Origin: DATATB01 sp036268995
GTDB lineage: Bacteria > Planctomycetota > Planctomycetia > Pirellulales > PNKZ01
Direction: 5' to 3'
Length of the DNA: 64,000 nucleotides
Assembly: GCA_036268995.1 (NCBI GenBank)
Contig: DATATB010000095.1
Span: 1-64,000, forward strand
Positions within the stretch are counted from its first letter, which is position 1. Each line of letters begins with the position of its first letter. The notes below the pieces were generated by a model. It was given only the letters and a program-made list of their open reading frames with translations. It made no database searches and was not told the origin of the DNA. Shown one piece after another: positions 9,151-15,738 of the stretch. A program made the position numbers and the translations under genes.

Positions 9151-9923
9151 GCCTGGTTGCGGCTCCGATGGGCATTGCGGGCGATGAGCCCGGCCAGGTA
9201 GCCGCCTTTGAAGCCCGCGTCGATGTTCACCACCGCCACGTTGCTGGCACAACTGTTGAGCATGCTCAGCAGCGCGGCGATGCCGCCCAGGTTCGCCCCG
9301 TAGCCCACGCTCGTAGGCACAGCGATCACGGGGCAATCGAGATAGCCGCCCACGACGCTCGGCAGGGCGCCTTCCATTCCGGCCACGACAACCACCGCGT
9401 CGGCACCGGCGATTTCCGGCAATCGGGTTGGAAAGCGATGTGGCCCGGCCACGCCCACGTCCTGCACCATCGTCACGCGGGCGCCGGTCCAGAGCGCGGT
9501 TTCGCGTGCCTCTTCGGCCACCGGCAAGTCGCTGGTGCCGGCCGTGACGACCGCCACGTGCGCGGGGGCCAGAGGGCTTGCGTCCCGGGTGCTCGCGAGG
9601 TCGATGCGAAAGGTCTTGGCCAGCGGATTGTAGCGGCCGGCCGGAAACATCGGCTCCAGGGCCGCAGCTTGTTCAAGCGAAATGCGCGTAGCCAACACCG
9701 GGGCGCCGCTGGCCAGCAGCGCGTGGAAGATCTTTTCCAGCGCGGCGACCGTCTTGCCGGGGCCGTACACGACCTCCGGAAAACCGCAGCGGCGCCGGCG
9801 ATCGAGATCCACCTGCGCCTCGCCCACGTCGGCAATAGTGCCCAACTGATCGACAAAGTCGGTGATCGAGAGCCGGCCGGCCAAGAGGGCTTCGGCCGCC
9901 GCAGCCAATTGTTCGCGATTCAT
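9147..9923 (-). CDS. larB: Nickel-pincer cofactor biosynthesis protein LarB
   Basis: The 258-residue protein matches LarB, the AIR-carboxylase-like enzyme that carboxylates nicotinic acid adenine dinucleotide in nickel-pincer nucleotide synthesis for lactate racemase and related enzymes. Motifs include the N-terminal DFVDQLGTIADVGEAQVDLDR, RCGFPEVVYGPGKT, VVTAGTSDLPVAEEA, VVVAGMEGALPSVVGG and the C-terminal PTSVGYGANLGGIAALLSML region (given in parts). No larC or larE is seen nearby. It heads the operon with nnrD (4-base overlap) and is divergent from the SLC13 transporter with only about 70 bases between starts. Confidence 0.93.
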   Translation of the reverse strand: MNREQLAAAAEALLAGRLSITDFVDQLGTIADVGEAQVDLDRRRRCGFPEVVYGPGKTVAALEKIFHALLASGAPVLATRISLEQAAALEPMFPAGRYNPLAKTFRIDLASTRDASPLAPAHVAVVTAGTSDLPVAEEARETALWTGARVTMVQDVGVAGPHRFPTRLPEIAGADAVVVVAGMEGALPSVVGGYLDCPVIAVPTSVGYGANLGGIAALLSMLNSCASNVAVVNIDAGFKGGYLAGLIARNAHRSRNQA

Positions 9924-9994
9924 AGTCCGTCTATCGTAGTCTGAAAACCAAGCGGTTGGCGATCCCCTTTATCGGCCTGGCAAAAGCACCCTTG

Positions 9995-11575
9995 ATGCGC
10001 AAATCCAAGAAACGTCAATCCAACGAACTGCCCTCGGCCGGCTTCTGGGCCCGGCTGCCGATCGACCGCATCGGCCTGGTTCTGGGCCCGGCCGTGCTCG
10101 TCGGCTGGATCGCGCTCGTGCCTGCCGGCGGTCTCTCGCCCGAGGCGCATCGGCTGTCGGCCATCATGCTTTTGACAATCATCTGGTGGATTGCCGAGCC
10201 GATTCCGATTCCGGCCACGGGGCTGGCGGCCGTGTCGCTGGCCGTGATCTTGGGCGCCGTGCCGTCGACTGGGACGGGCGGGGCGTTTCAGCCGGCCCGG
10301 ATTGTGCTCGAGCCGTTTGCCGATCCGAGCGTCTATTTTCTGCTGGGCGGCATGTTCATCGGCCGCGCCATGACGCGTCATGGCCTCGACCGCCGCATCG
10401 CGCTGTCGATCCTGTGTACGCGCTGGGCCAGCCGCACGGCTTCGACCGTGCTGCTGGGTGTCGGGCTTTCGGTCTCGCTCGTGTCGATGTCGATCAGCAA
10501 TACGGCGGCCACCGCCATGATCTACCCCGTCACGATGGGCATCATTGCCGTGCTGGCTGCCGCCAGCGGTGCCGAGCATGGGCAGTTCGCGCGCTCGCCC
10601 TATGCCTCGACGCTGCTGCTGATGACGGCCTACGCGTCGAGCACCGGCGGCATTGCCACGCCCATCGGCACGGGCACGAACGTGGTGGCGATGGGCTTTT
10701 TCGAACGGCCCGAATACCTGAACCGCTCGATCGACTTCCTCCGCTGGAGCATGGTCGGCGTGCCGCTGATGCTGGTGATCTTCGTTGGGCTGTTTTTCTG
10801 GCTGCGCCGGACGCATGCTTCGGCCAATCTCGATATGCCGGCCCTGCGCGACTATCTGCAAGCCGAACGGGCCGGGCTGGGCCCGTGGCGGCGCGGCGAG
10901 AAAAACGTTTTGGCCGTATTCCTAACGGTGGTCGCCTTGTGGGTCACGCCCGGCGTCCTGGCGGTGGTGGCAACTCCGGAAGTGCAGCAGGCTTTCAGCC
11001 ATCGCTTTCCCGAAGAGATCACGGCGCTGTTGGCGCCGGTGCTCTTGTATCTCTTGCCGGTCGACTGGCGGCGGCGCGAGTTCTCGCTCTCCGGCGAAGA
11101 TTTTCTGGCGATCGACTGGGGCACGATGATCTTGTTCGGAACCGGCCTGGCCCTGGGCCGGCTAATGGTGCTCACGCACCTGGCCGCGGCCGTGGGCCAG
11201 CACGCGTTCGATTGGCTGGGAACCAGCGACGTGTGGATCATCACGGCCCTGGCCATCGTCGGCGGCATCGTGCTCAGCGAGTTCACCAGCAACGCGGCCA
11301 CCGTCAGCACGCTGATCCCAGTGATCTGGGGCATTTGCAGCTACGGGCACATCGATCCGATTCCGCCGCTGATGGGCGCCACCTTTGCGTCCAGCTTTGG
11401 CTCGGCCCTGCCCGTCTCGACGCCGCCCAATGCCATCGTCTATGGCAGCGGGTTGATCCCCGTGCGGCGGATGGTTGGCGCCGGACTGGGCCTGGACATC
11501 ATCAGCGGGCTGAGCATCTGGTGCGTGCTGCGGATCGCGTTTGCGCTCGGCTGGACGCCGATATTGCCGCAGTAA
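9995..11575 (+). CDS. SLC13/DASS-family anion:sodium symporter
   Basis: This 526-residue, very hydrophobic protein has about 11 membrane segments. The two signature helical hairpins of the divalent anion:Na+ symporter family are visible: SISNTAATAMIYPV with GIATPIGTGTNVVAMG in the first half, and SEFTSNAATVSTLIPV with PVSTPPNAIVYGSG in the second. Substrates in the family are dicarboxylates, citrate or sulfate; none can be chosen here. The ORF can extend to a TTG at 9956, but the ATG at 9995 (MRKSKKRQS) begins a basic cytoplasmic tail and is preferred. A perfect 28-bp hairpin follows the stop. Confidence 0.9.
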   Translation: MRKSKKRQSNELPSAGFWARLPIDRIGLVLGPAVLVGWIALVPAGGLSPEAHRLSAIMLLTIIWWIAEPIPIPATGLAAVSLAVILGAVPSTGTGGAFQPARIVLEPFADPSVYFLLGGMFIGRAMTRHGLDRRIALSILCTRWASRTASTVLLGVGLSVSLVSMSISNTAATAMIYPVTMGIIAVLAAASGAEHGQFARSPYASTLLLMTAYASSTGGIATPIGTGTNVVAMGFFERPEYLNRSIDFLRWSMVGVPLMLVIFVGLFFWLRRTHASANLDMPALRDYLQAERAGLGPWRRGEKNVLAVFLTVVALWVTPGVLAVVATPEVQQAFSHRFPEEITALLAPVLLYLLPVDWRRREFSLSGEDFLAIDWGTMILFGTGLALGRLMVLTHLAAAVGQHAFDWLGTSDVWIITALAIVGGIVLSEFTSNAATVSTLIPVIWGICSYGHIDPIPPLMGATFASSFGSALPVSTPPNAIVYGSGLIPVRRMVGAGLGLDIISGLSIWCVLRIAFALGWTPILPQ

Positions 11576-11580
11576 TTATT

Positions 11581-11647
11581 GGCGAGCCGGGAGCGTTAGC
11601 GACCGGAGGACTTCGATCGCTCCGGTCGCTAACGCTCCCGGCTCGCC
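11581..11647. terminator. Perfect 28-bp inverted repeat, probable bidirectional terminator or dispersed repeat
   Basis: Bases 11581-11608 and 11620-11647 are exact reverse complements (28 bp) around an 11-base loop. The element lies between the convergent transporter and pyrophosphatase genes. It lacks a clear U-tract on the plus strand. Sequence of the form gagccgggagcgttagcgac is familiar as a dispersed repeat in planctomycete genomes, so it may be repetitive rather than a dedicated terminator. Confidence 0.75.
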
Positions 11648-11656
11648 AGGCGTCGT

Positions 11657-12196
11657 TCACACCTTATGCCGCTCGCGGTAGCGCTGCACGGCCGAATGGA
11701 CTTCGGCGGTGGCGGCGTGGGCATTGTCCCAGCCGCCGGGCTCGATGGTCACGCCTTCGAGCTGCTTGTACGTCGCGAAAAAATGCTCGACCTCGCGGAG
11801 GAAGTGCGTTTCCACGTCTTCGAGATCCTGATATTCGGCAAACAGCGGATCGAAGTGCGGCACGCCCAGCACCTTGAAATCGTTGACACCGCGATCCCGC
11901 ATGCGGAACAAGCCCACCACGCGGGCTTCGATCAGGCAGCCGCTGAAGGTCGGCTCGTTGACCATGACCAGAATGTCCAGCGCGTCGCCGTCTTCGGCCA
12001 GCGTCTGGGGGATGAAGCCATAATCGCCCGGATAGTGGCTGGACGAATACAGATAGCGGTCCAGGCGGATTAGCCCGGTGGCCTTGTCCACCTCGAACTT
12101 GCTGCGGCGGCCCTTGGGGATTTCGACGATGGAATTGACGACGCGGGGGATATTGGTCCCCGGCGAGACGTTCATGTAGGGGCTGGACTCGAACAT
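11657..12196 (-). CDS. ppa: Soluble (family I) inorganic pyrophosphatase
   Basis: The 179-residue product has the family I active-site pattern: EIPKGRRSKFEVDK, YPGDYGFIPQTL, the signature DGDALDILV, and MRDRGVNDFKVLGVP carrying the usual Asp/Asp/Lys set. It hydrolyses pyrophosphate to phosphate in the cytoplasm and drives biosynthesis forward. The reading frame is open upstream, but the ATG at 12194-12196 (MFESSPYMNVSPG) gives the usual family length; an ATG seven codons later is also possible. There is no strong ribosome binding site before either. Confidence 0.95.
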   Translation of the reverse strand: MFESSPYMNVSPGTNIPRVVNSIVEIPKGRRSKFEVDKATGLIRLDRYLYSSSHYPGDYGFIPQTLAEDGDALDILVMVNEPTFSGCLIEARVVGLFRMRDRGVNDFKVLGVPHFDPLFAEYQDLEDVETHFLREVEHFFATYKQLEGVTIEPGGWDNAHAATAEVHSAVQRYRERHKV

Positions 12197-12355
12197 GCTG
12201 CGGCTGATCCCGGTCGGCGCTGGTTTGCGTCCCAGGTTAATTCTCAGGCCGGCCGGATGTAAGGGGGCGCGGCAATTTCTGCCGCGCGAAACCGCGATTC
12301 CGGCTCGCAAGACAGTCCGGCGCTAGCACGGCCGGCCAGTTGCCCCGCGACAGAT

Positions 12356-12562
12356 TTAGGGGCCTGCGGCCGCTTCGCAGCCGGCGCTGACCAGGTCCCG
12401 TCGCCTGGGAGGGGCATCGAGCAATTCGCCGCGCTTGAAGCGCACCTCGTCGGGCGCCACCAGGCCCAGCTTCACGCGGTTGCCCTGGACTTCGAGGATT
12501 TGTACGCGGATCGAGTCGCCGATCAGCACTTCCTCGCCGATTTTGCGGGTCAGTACGAGCAC
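12356..12562 (-). CDS. csrA: Carbon storage regulator CsrA
   Basis: The 68-residue protein starts VLVLTRKIGEEVLIGD and continues IRVQILEVQGNRVKLGLVAPDEV, the RNA-binding core of CsrA, with an Arg in the C-terminal helix region (FKRGELLD). CsrA is a dimeric post-transcriptional regulator that binds GGA motifs near ribosome binding sites. The start is GTG 12560-12562 because a perfect AAGGAGG lies 7 bases upstream; a longer in-frame ORF begins at 12634 but has no such site. No flagellar gene or fliW is in the window. It lies between a zinc-ribbon gene and ppa on the same strand. Confidence 0.93.
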   Translation of the reverse strand: MLVLTRKIGEEVLIGDSIRVQILEVQGNRVKLGLVAPDEVRFKRGELLDAPPRRRDLVSAGCEAAAGP

Positions 12563-12569
12563 GGCAGTT

Positions 12570-12576
12570 CCTCCTT
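12570..12576 (-). promoter_or_regulatory. Ribosome binding site fixing the csrA GTG start
   Basis: The plus-strand bases cctcctt are AAGGAGG on the coding strand, 7 bases before the GTG at 12562. This decides the GTG over the longer upstream frame. Confidence 0.85.
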
Positions 12577-12658
12577 GCGCGGCCGGTTGCGGCCACAACC
12601 TTGCGAACCACACAAAAAATATTCCGCGCTGCAAAAGCCATCGCCGCCTGCGCGACCG

Positions 12659-12865
12659 CTAGATAATCTCGGCCTCGTGGGCCGGCTGCACGAGCCACTC
12701 GGGCCCGCCTTCGCAATCGTCTTCGCACAGCGTATGGCAGCGTGCGCAGCGCATCTGTCCACGGACTTCCACCAGCCTGCCTGTGCACGCAGGACACGCC
12801 GGCAGCTCGAAATGTTCGCGCTGCTGGTTCGAAACGGGCGTCTGCTGTTTTTGCATGGCGATCAT
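12659..12865 (-). CDS. Small zinc-ribbon protein
   Basis: The 68-residue cytoplasmic protein has two cysteine pairs, CPAC at 24-27 and CARC near 40-43, separated by VRGQMR, the layout of a small zinc ribbon, plus further cysteines in CEDDC. An AAAGGAGG sequence lies 4 bases before the ATG at 12863-12865, which strongly supports a real gene despite its size. It is 96 bases upstream of csrA on the same strand and may be cotranscribed with it. Function is unknown; a nucleic-acid or protein-binding role is only a guess. Confidence 0.75.
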   Translation of the reverse strand: MIAMQKQQTPVSNQQREHFELPACPACTGRLVEVRGQMRCARCHTLCEDDCEGGPEWLVQPAHEAEII

Positions 12866-13517
12866 TGCGCCTCCTTTCGTGTTCTAGCTAGCTGTTCATC
12901 CGTGGGCGAGTGTAAGCGCAGGTCGTTAGACGATTGTGTGCCGTACGTTTCTTTCCGATGACACGCGCGGAGAGAGGCTGGTCGCGATCAAGAAAAGAAG
13001 AAGCAAAGAAGACTGACCACGGATGGCACGGATGCCACGGATGATGAGAAGTCGGTCGACGCGTTGCGGATTGCCGATGGTTGGTTGAAGCGTTTCGATG
13101 GTCGGCGCGAGCGCGCGTTTGAAGATTGATTTTCAGGCGCGATCGAGCGCTCGCTTTCCATCGATGTGCGTCGCGCATCGTCGCGCTGTGCGCGCTGGCG
13201 CGGCGCGCGGTTGTAAGCGCGACGAGAGGCGTGCGCAAAAAATATTTCGCGCGCCGAGCAAAAAGGTGTTGCCAAAATTAACAAGATTCGTACAAATGAT
13301 AGCAATGAGCTTCTCCATGCAGACAAGTTTGGCTCTCTCGCTCGTGCGGCAACGAAGCTGCGCGCGTCGTTGCTCGCTGGAGTTTGTGAGCGAGAGCGCC
13401 TGACGATAGGAGGTCGTTTCTTGTCAACGGTGGGTATCGCGCTTGCAAGTCGCGCGGCCGACACGAGTCAGCCAACGACTGCAAGAGCCCACCAAACTTT
13501 TTTCGGAGGACGAACGC
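12866..13517. other. Long gene-poor region upstream of the lysine-rich peptide
   Basis: This 650-base stretch has visibly lower GC than its surroundings, mixing gcgcgc runs with A/T-rich patches (aaaaaatatttcgcgcg near 13233; aaaattaacaagattcg near 13275). No ORF in it resembles a protein family. It holds a possible promoter (13269-13296) and a strong unused AGGAGG at 13408-13413. It is probably the regulatory region and leader of the 13518 peptide and the 5' region of the divergent zinc-ribbon gene. Confidence 0.5.
13269..13296 (+). promoter_or_regulatory. Possible sigma-70 promoter for the lysine-rich peptide
   Basis: TTGCCA at 13269-13274 and TACAAA at 13291-13296 are separated by 16 bases in the most A/T-rich part of the region. 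If used, the transcript would have a leader of about 215 bases before the GTG at 13518. Planctomycete promoter rules are not well defined, so this is tentative. Confidence 0.3.
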
Positions 13518-13613
13518 GTGGCCAAGAAGAAAGCGGCGAAGAAGGGTGTGAAGAAGGCGACCAAGAAGAGCACGAAGAAGAAGGGTGCCAAGAAGGCCGC
13601 CAAGAAGAAGTAG
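13518..13613 (+). CDS. Lysine-rich histone-like peptide (31 residues)
   Basis: GTG at 13518, preceded by GGAGGA at 13505-13510 with 7-base spacing, opens a 31-codon frame ending in TAG at 13611-13613. The product consists almost only of Lys, Ala, Gly, Thr, Ser and Val (MAKKKAAKKGVKKATKK then similar KK repeats). This is the composition of histone H1-like tails and small DNA-condensing basic proteins. It may compact DNA or bind RNA in the nucleoid. A terminator-like hairpin follows at 13748-13782. The competing frame through the same bases encodes a glutamate-rich tail and is less likely. Confidence 0.7.
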   Translation: MAKKKAAKKGVKKATKKSTKKKGAKKAAKKK

Positions 13614-13747
13614 CACCTTTGAACCGCAGGCGGCTTTGACGCGCAGGACGCGCCGTCTCGATGGAGGCTGAGTCCTTTAGGACTGGCCCAGCAGGACGCG
13701 CCCGGAAGCCTCATTCCGCCGCCCAACTTCTCTTGCAACGACGAGAA

Positions 13748-13782
13748 AGAGCCGCAAATCTCATAGCGAGGTTTGCGGCTCT
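13748..13782. terminator. Hairpin terminator after the lysine-rich peptide
   Basis: agagccgcaaa at 13748-13758 pairs with tttgcggctct at 13772-13782 (11 bp, 13-base loop), followed by aacgtttt. It lies between the peptide gene and the convergent mrp gene. Confidence 0.6.
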
Positions 13783-13806
13783 AACGTTTTGCAGGGGAAG
13801 AAGTTA

Positions 13807-13860
13807 GTCCGTTGTCCGTTGTCAGTTGCGACGGACAACGGACAACGGACAACGGACAAC
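13807..13860. repeat. Inverted heptad arrays, GTC family, site 2
   Basis: Three tandem heptads (gtccgtt, gtccgtt, gtcagtt; 13807-13827) are followed after 4 bases by four heptads of the inverse sequence (cggacaa x4, 13832-13859). The arms can form a long hairpin. The site is just downstream of the mrp stop. Confidence 0.85.
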
Positions 13861-13884
13861 TAATATCCGGCCGCGGCCCAAATT

Positions 13885-14961
13885 TCAGAGCACCGACAGG
13901 CTCGGCAAGGGCGGGTTCTCACGCCGGCTGTGGGCCAGGTTGCGCACGAGATTGTGCACGATCGCATTTAAATAGGGTGCGGCTTGCGGGTCATTAAAAT
14001 TGCCGGCTAGCCGACCTTCGTCGCCGTTGATGCGCACCTGGATGCTGATCGGCACTTCACCCAGGAACGGTACTTCCAGCTCGGCCGCGCGGCGCTTCGC
14101 TCCGCCGCTGCCAAAAATGTCGTAACGCTTGCCGCAGCCCGGGCAGACGAACGAGCTCATGTTCTCGACCATGCCCAGCACCGGGATCTGCACTTTGCGA
14201 AACATGGCGATGGCTTTGACCGCATCCAATAGCGCGACGTCCTGCGGCGTACAGACGACAACCGCGCCGGAGAGCGGCAACAATTGCGAAAGTGTCAAGG
14301 CAATGTCACCCGTGCCCGGCGGCATGTCGATGATCAAGTAATCGAGGTCGCCCCAGATCGTGTCGCGCAAAAATTGCGTGATCGCTCCGTGCAGCATCGG
14401 CCCGCGCCAGACGACCGCTTCGCCCGGCGGAACGAAGAAGCCCATCGACATGAGCTTGAGGCCGGCGGCTTCGACCGGAAGGATGCGTTTGCCTTCGGCC
14501 TCGGCGCGCTGGTTGGCTCCCAGCAGGTGCGGGATGCTGGGACCATACACGTCGGCATCCATCAGGCCGACGCGGCTGCCAGCCTCTTTGAGACCGAAAG
14601 CCAGCGAAGCGGCGATCGTGCTCTTGCCGACGCCGCCTTTGCCGGAGCCGACGGCAATCACGCTCTTGGCCGAGAGTCCGATCTCGCCCAGCTTTTCTAC
14701 CGGCCGCTCGTGTATGGCCGGCAGCACTTGGATGTCGCGAAGTTGTTTGAAGCGCTCGGCGAGCACCTGGCGGCACTGCTCGCGGACTTCGTCGGCCAAG
14801 GGCGCCGAGTGCGTCGAAAGCGCCAGCACCAGCGACAGCCGGTCGCCCTCGATGCGCACGCCGTGCACCTGGCCCTGCTGCGTCACGCTGCGGCCCGTCT
14901 CGGGATCCAGAAACGACTCGAGCGCGGACATCACCGCTTGCTCGCTTACGCTATCGGCCAT
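13885..14961 (-). CDS. mrp: Mrp/NBP35-family iron-sulfur carrier ATPase
   Basis: The 358-residue protein has an N-terminal DUF59 (MIP18-like) domain (about 5-85) and a P-loop ATPase with the deviant Walker A GSGKGGVGKST (106-116), MDADVYGPSIPHLLG, DYLIIDMPPGTGD and the C-terminal CPGCGKRYDIFG, whose CxxC binds a bridging Fe-S cluster. Mrp proteins carry and transfer Fe-S clusters to apoproteins; the complex I operon in this window is a large potential client, although that link is inference. The start is the ATG at 14959-14961 with GGGAGAG upstream. It follows the receiver-like gene with a 2-base gap. Confidence 0.93.
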   Translation of the reverse strand: MADSVSEQAVMSALESFLDPETGRSVTQQGQVHGVRIEGDRLSLVLALSTHSAPLADEVREQCRQVLAERFKQLRDIQVLPAIHERPVEKLGEIGLSAKSVIAVGSGKGGVGKSTIAASLAFGLKEAGSRVGLMDADVYGPSIPHLLGANQRAEAEGKRILPVEAAGLKLMSMGFFVPPGEAVVWRGPMLHGAITQFLRDTIWGDLDYLIIDMPPGTGDIALTLSQLLPLSGAVVVCTPQDVALLDAVKAIAMFRKVQIPVLGMVENMSSFVCPGCGKRYDIFGSGGAKRRAAELEVPFLGEVPISIQVRINGDEGRLAGNFNDPQAAPYLNAIVHNLVRNLAHSRRENPPLPSLSVL

Positions 14962-14963
14962 GC

Positions 14964-15434
14964 TTAATTCTCTCCCATATGAGTTCCGGCCTTGGCGGTG
15001 GCCGCCGATTTCCACGGCAATCGCCGCCAAATTTGTTGTCGCAGGCTTTCTTCCGGCAGCGGCTGGCTGGCCAGGTAGCGGCCGACGACGTCAACCAGCG
15101 GCGCGAGCCGCCGGGGTGAATCGATAAAATGAATTGCTCCCAACTCACGGGCCAGCAGCTCGTAGACCTCGTTTCCGCGCTGGGCCAGCACGGCGGCGCG
15201 AGCGTCCGGGTAGTCGCACGCGAGCCGATCCAGGAATTCGAGCACGGCCACCGCGCTGTCGCCTGTCAGTTCCACGAGCACAAAACCGGCCCGCGCGTCG
15301 GCGAGCACCTGGCGGCAAGCGTCCAGGCTGCGTGCTTCGCGCAGCCGAATGTCCCAGTGCGAGGCCCGGGCTGCCCGGCGCCAGGCGGCGGCCCACTGGC
15401 CGGACTGCTCGCAGATGATCAATTCCGGCTGCAT
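14964..15434 (-). CDS. Receiver-like protein of unknown function
   Basis: The 156-residue soluble protein has alternating hydrophobic strands and helices (PELIICEQS, AGFVLVELTGDSAVAVLEFLDRL, ARAAVLAQRG, GAIHFIDSPRRL) like a response-regulator receiver or flavodoxin-like fold. The phospho-acceptor Asp is not evident, as the strand-3 end reads VLVELTGD. It is 2 bases upstream of mrp on the same strand, so the two are cotranscribed. A degenerate receiver acting in an Mrp-related process is possible, but the family is not recognised. Confidence 0.65.
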   Translation of the reverse strand: MQPELIICEQSGQWAAAWRRAARASHWDIRLREARSLDACRQVLADARAGFVLVELTGDSAVAVLEFLDRLACDYPDARAAVLAQRGNEVYELLARELGAIHFIDSPRRLAPLVDVVGRYLASQPLPEESLRQQIWRRLPWKSAATAKAGTHMGEN

Positions 15435-15738
15435 GGGTTAGTGAATACACGGGTGCAAAAAAGAAGAGCGTCTCGCTGGCGTGCGCTTGCATCATAGTTG
15501 TCGCTCCGGCAGGCTTTCAACCCGGGAGGGCAAGGCTCCGGCAGGGAGGGCGAGGCTCCTGCCGAGCCGGCGCTCGCAATCGACCTGGCGCCGGAAGCTC
15601 GGCGGGAGCCTCGCCCTCCCATTGGTGGCTGCGCGGCAGTTGCCTGCCGGCGTGCTGGCCACGTACATTACAGAGGCACTTCAAGCGGGGACTTGAGACC
15701 CTGCCTCAAAGCTCGAACAACCCAGCGGAAACCTCGCC
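15435..15738. other. Divergent intergenic region carrying a palindromic repeat
   Basis: This 304-base region separates the receiver-like gene (minus) from the PQQ-propeller gene (plus). It holds the family C repeat at 15524-15620. Otherwise no gene or RNA signature is seen. It presumably contains both divergent promoters. Confidence 0.6.
15524..15620. repeat. Dispersed palindromic repeat, family C, copy 2 plus partial copy
   Basis: The 25-base left arm at 15544-15568 is the same as at 6938-6962, and the right arm at 15597-15620 matches 6991-7014; only the loop differs. A degenerate extra left arm (gggagggcaaggctccggca) immediately precedes it at 15524-15543. Confidence 0.85.

Noticed and set aside
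12563..12634. ATG-started longer form of CsrA
   Set aside because: The perfect AAGGAGG lies inside this extension and is correctly spaced for the GTG at 12562, which also gives the family-standard N-terminus.
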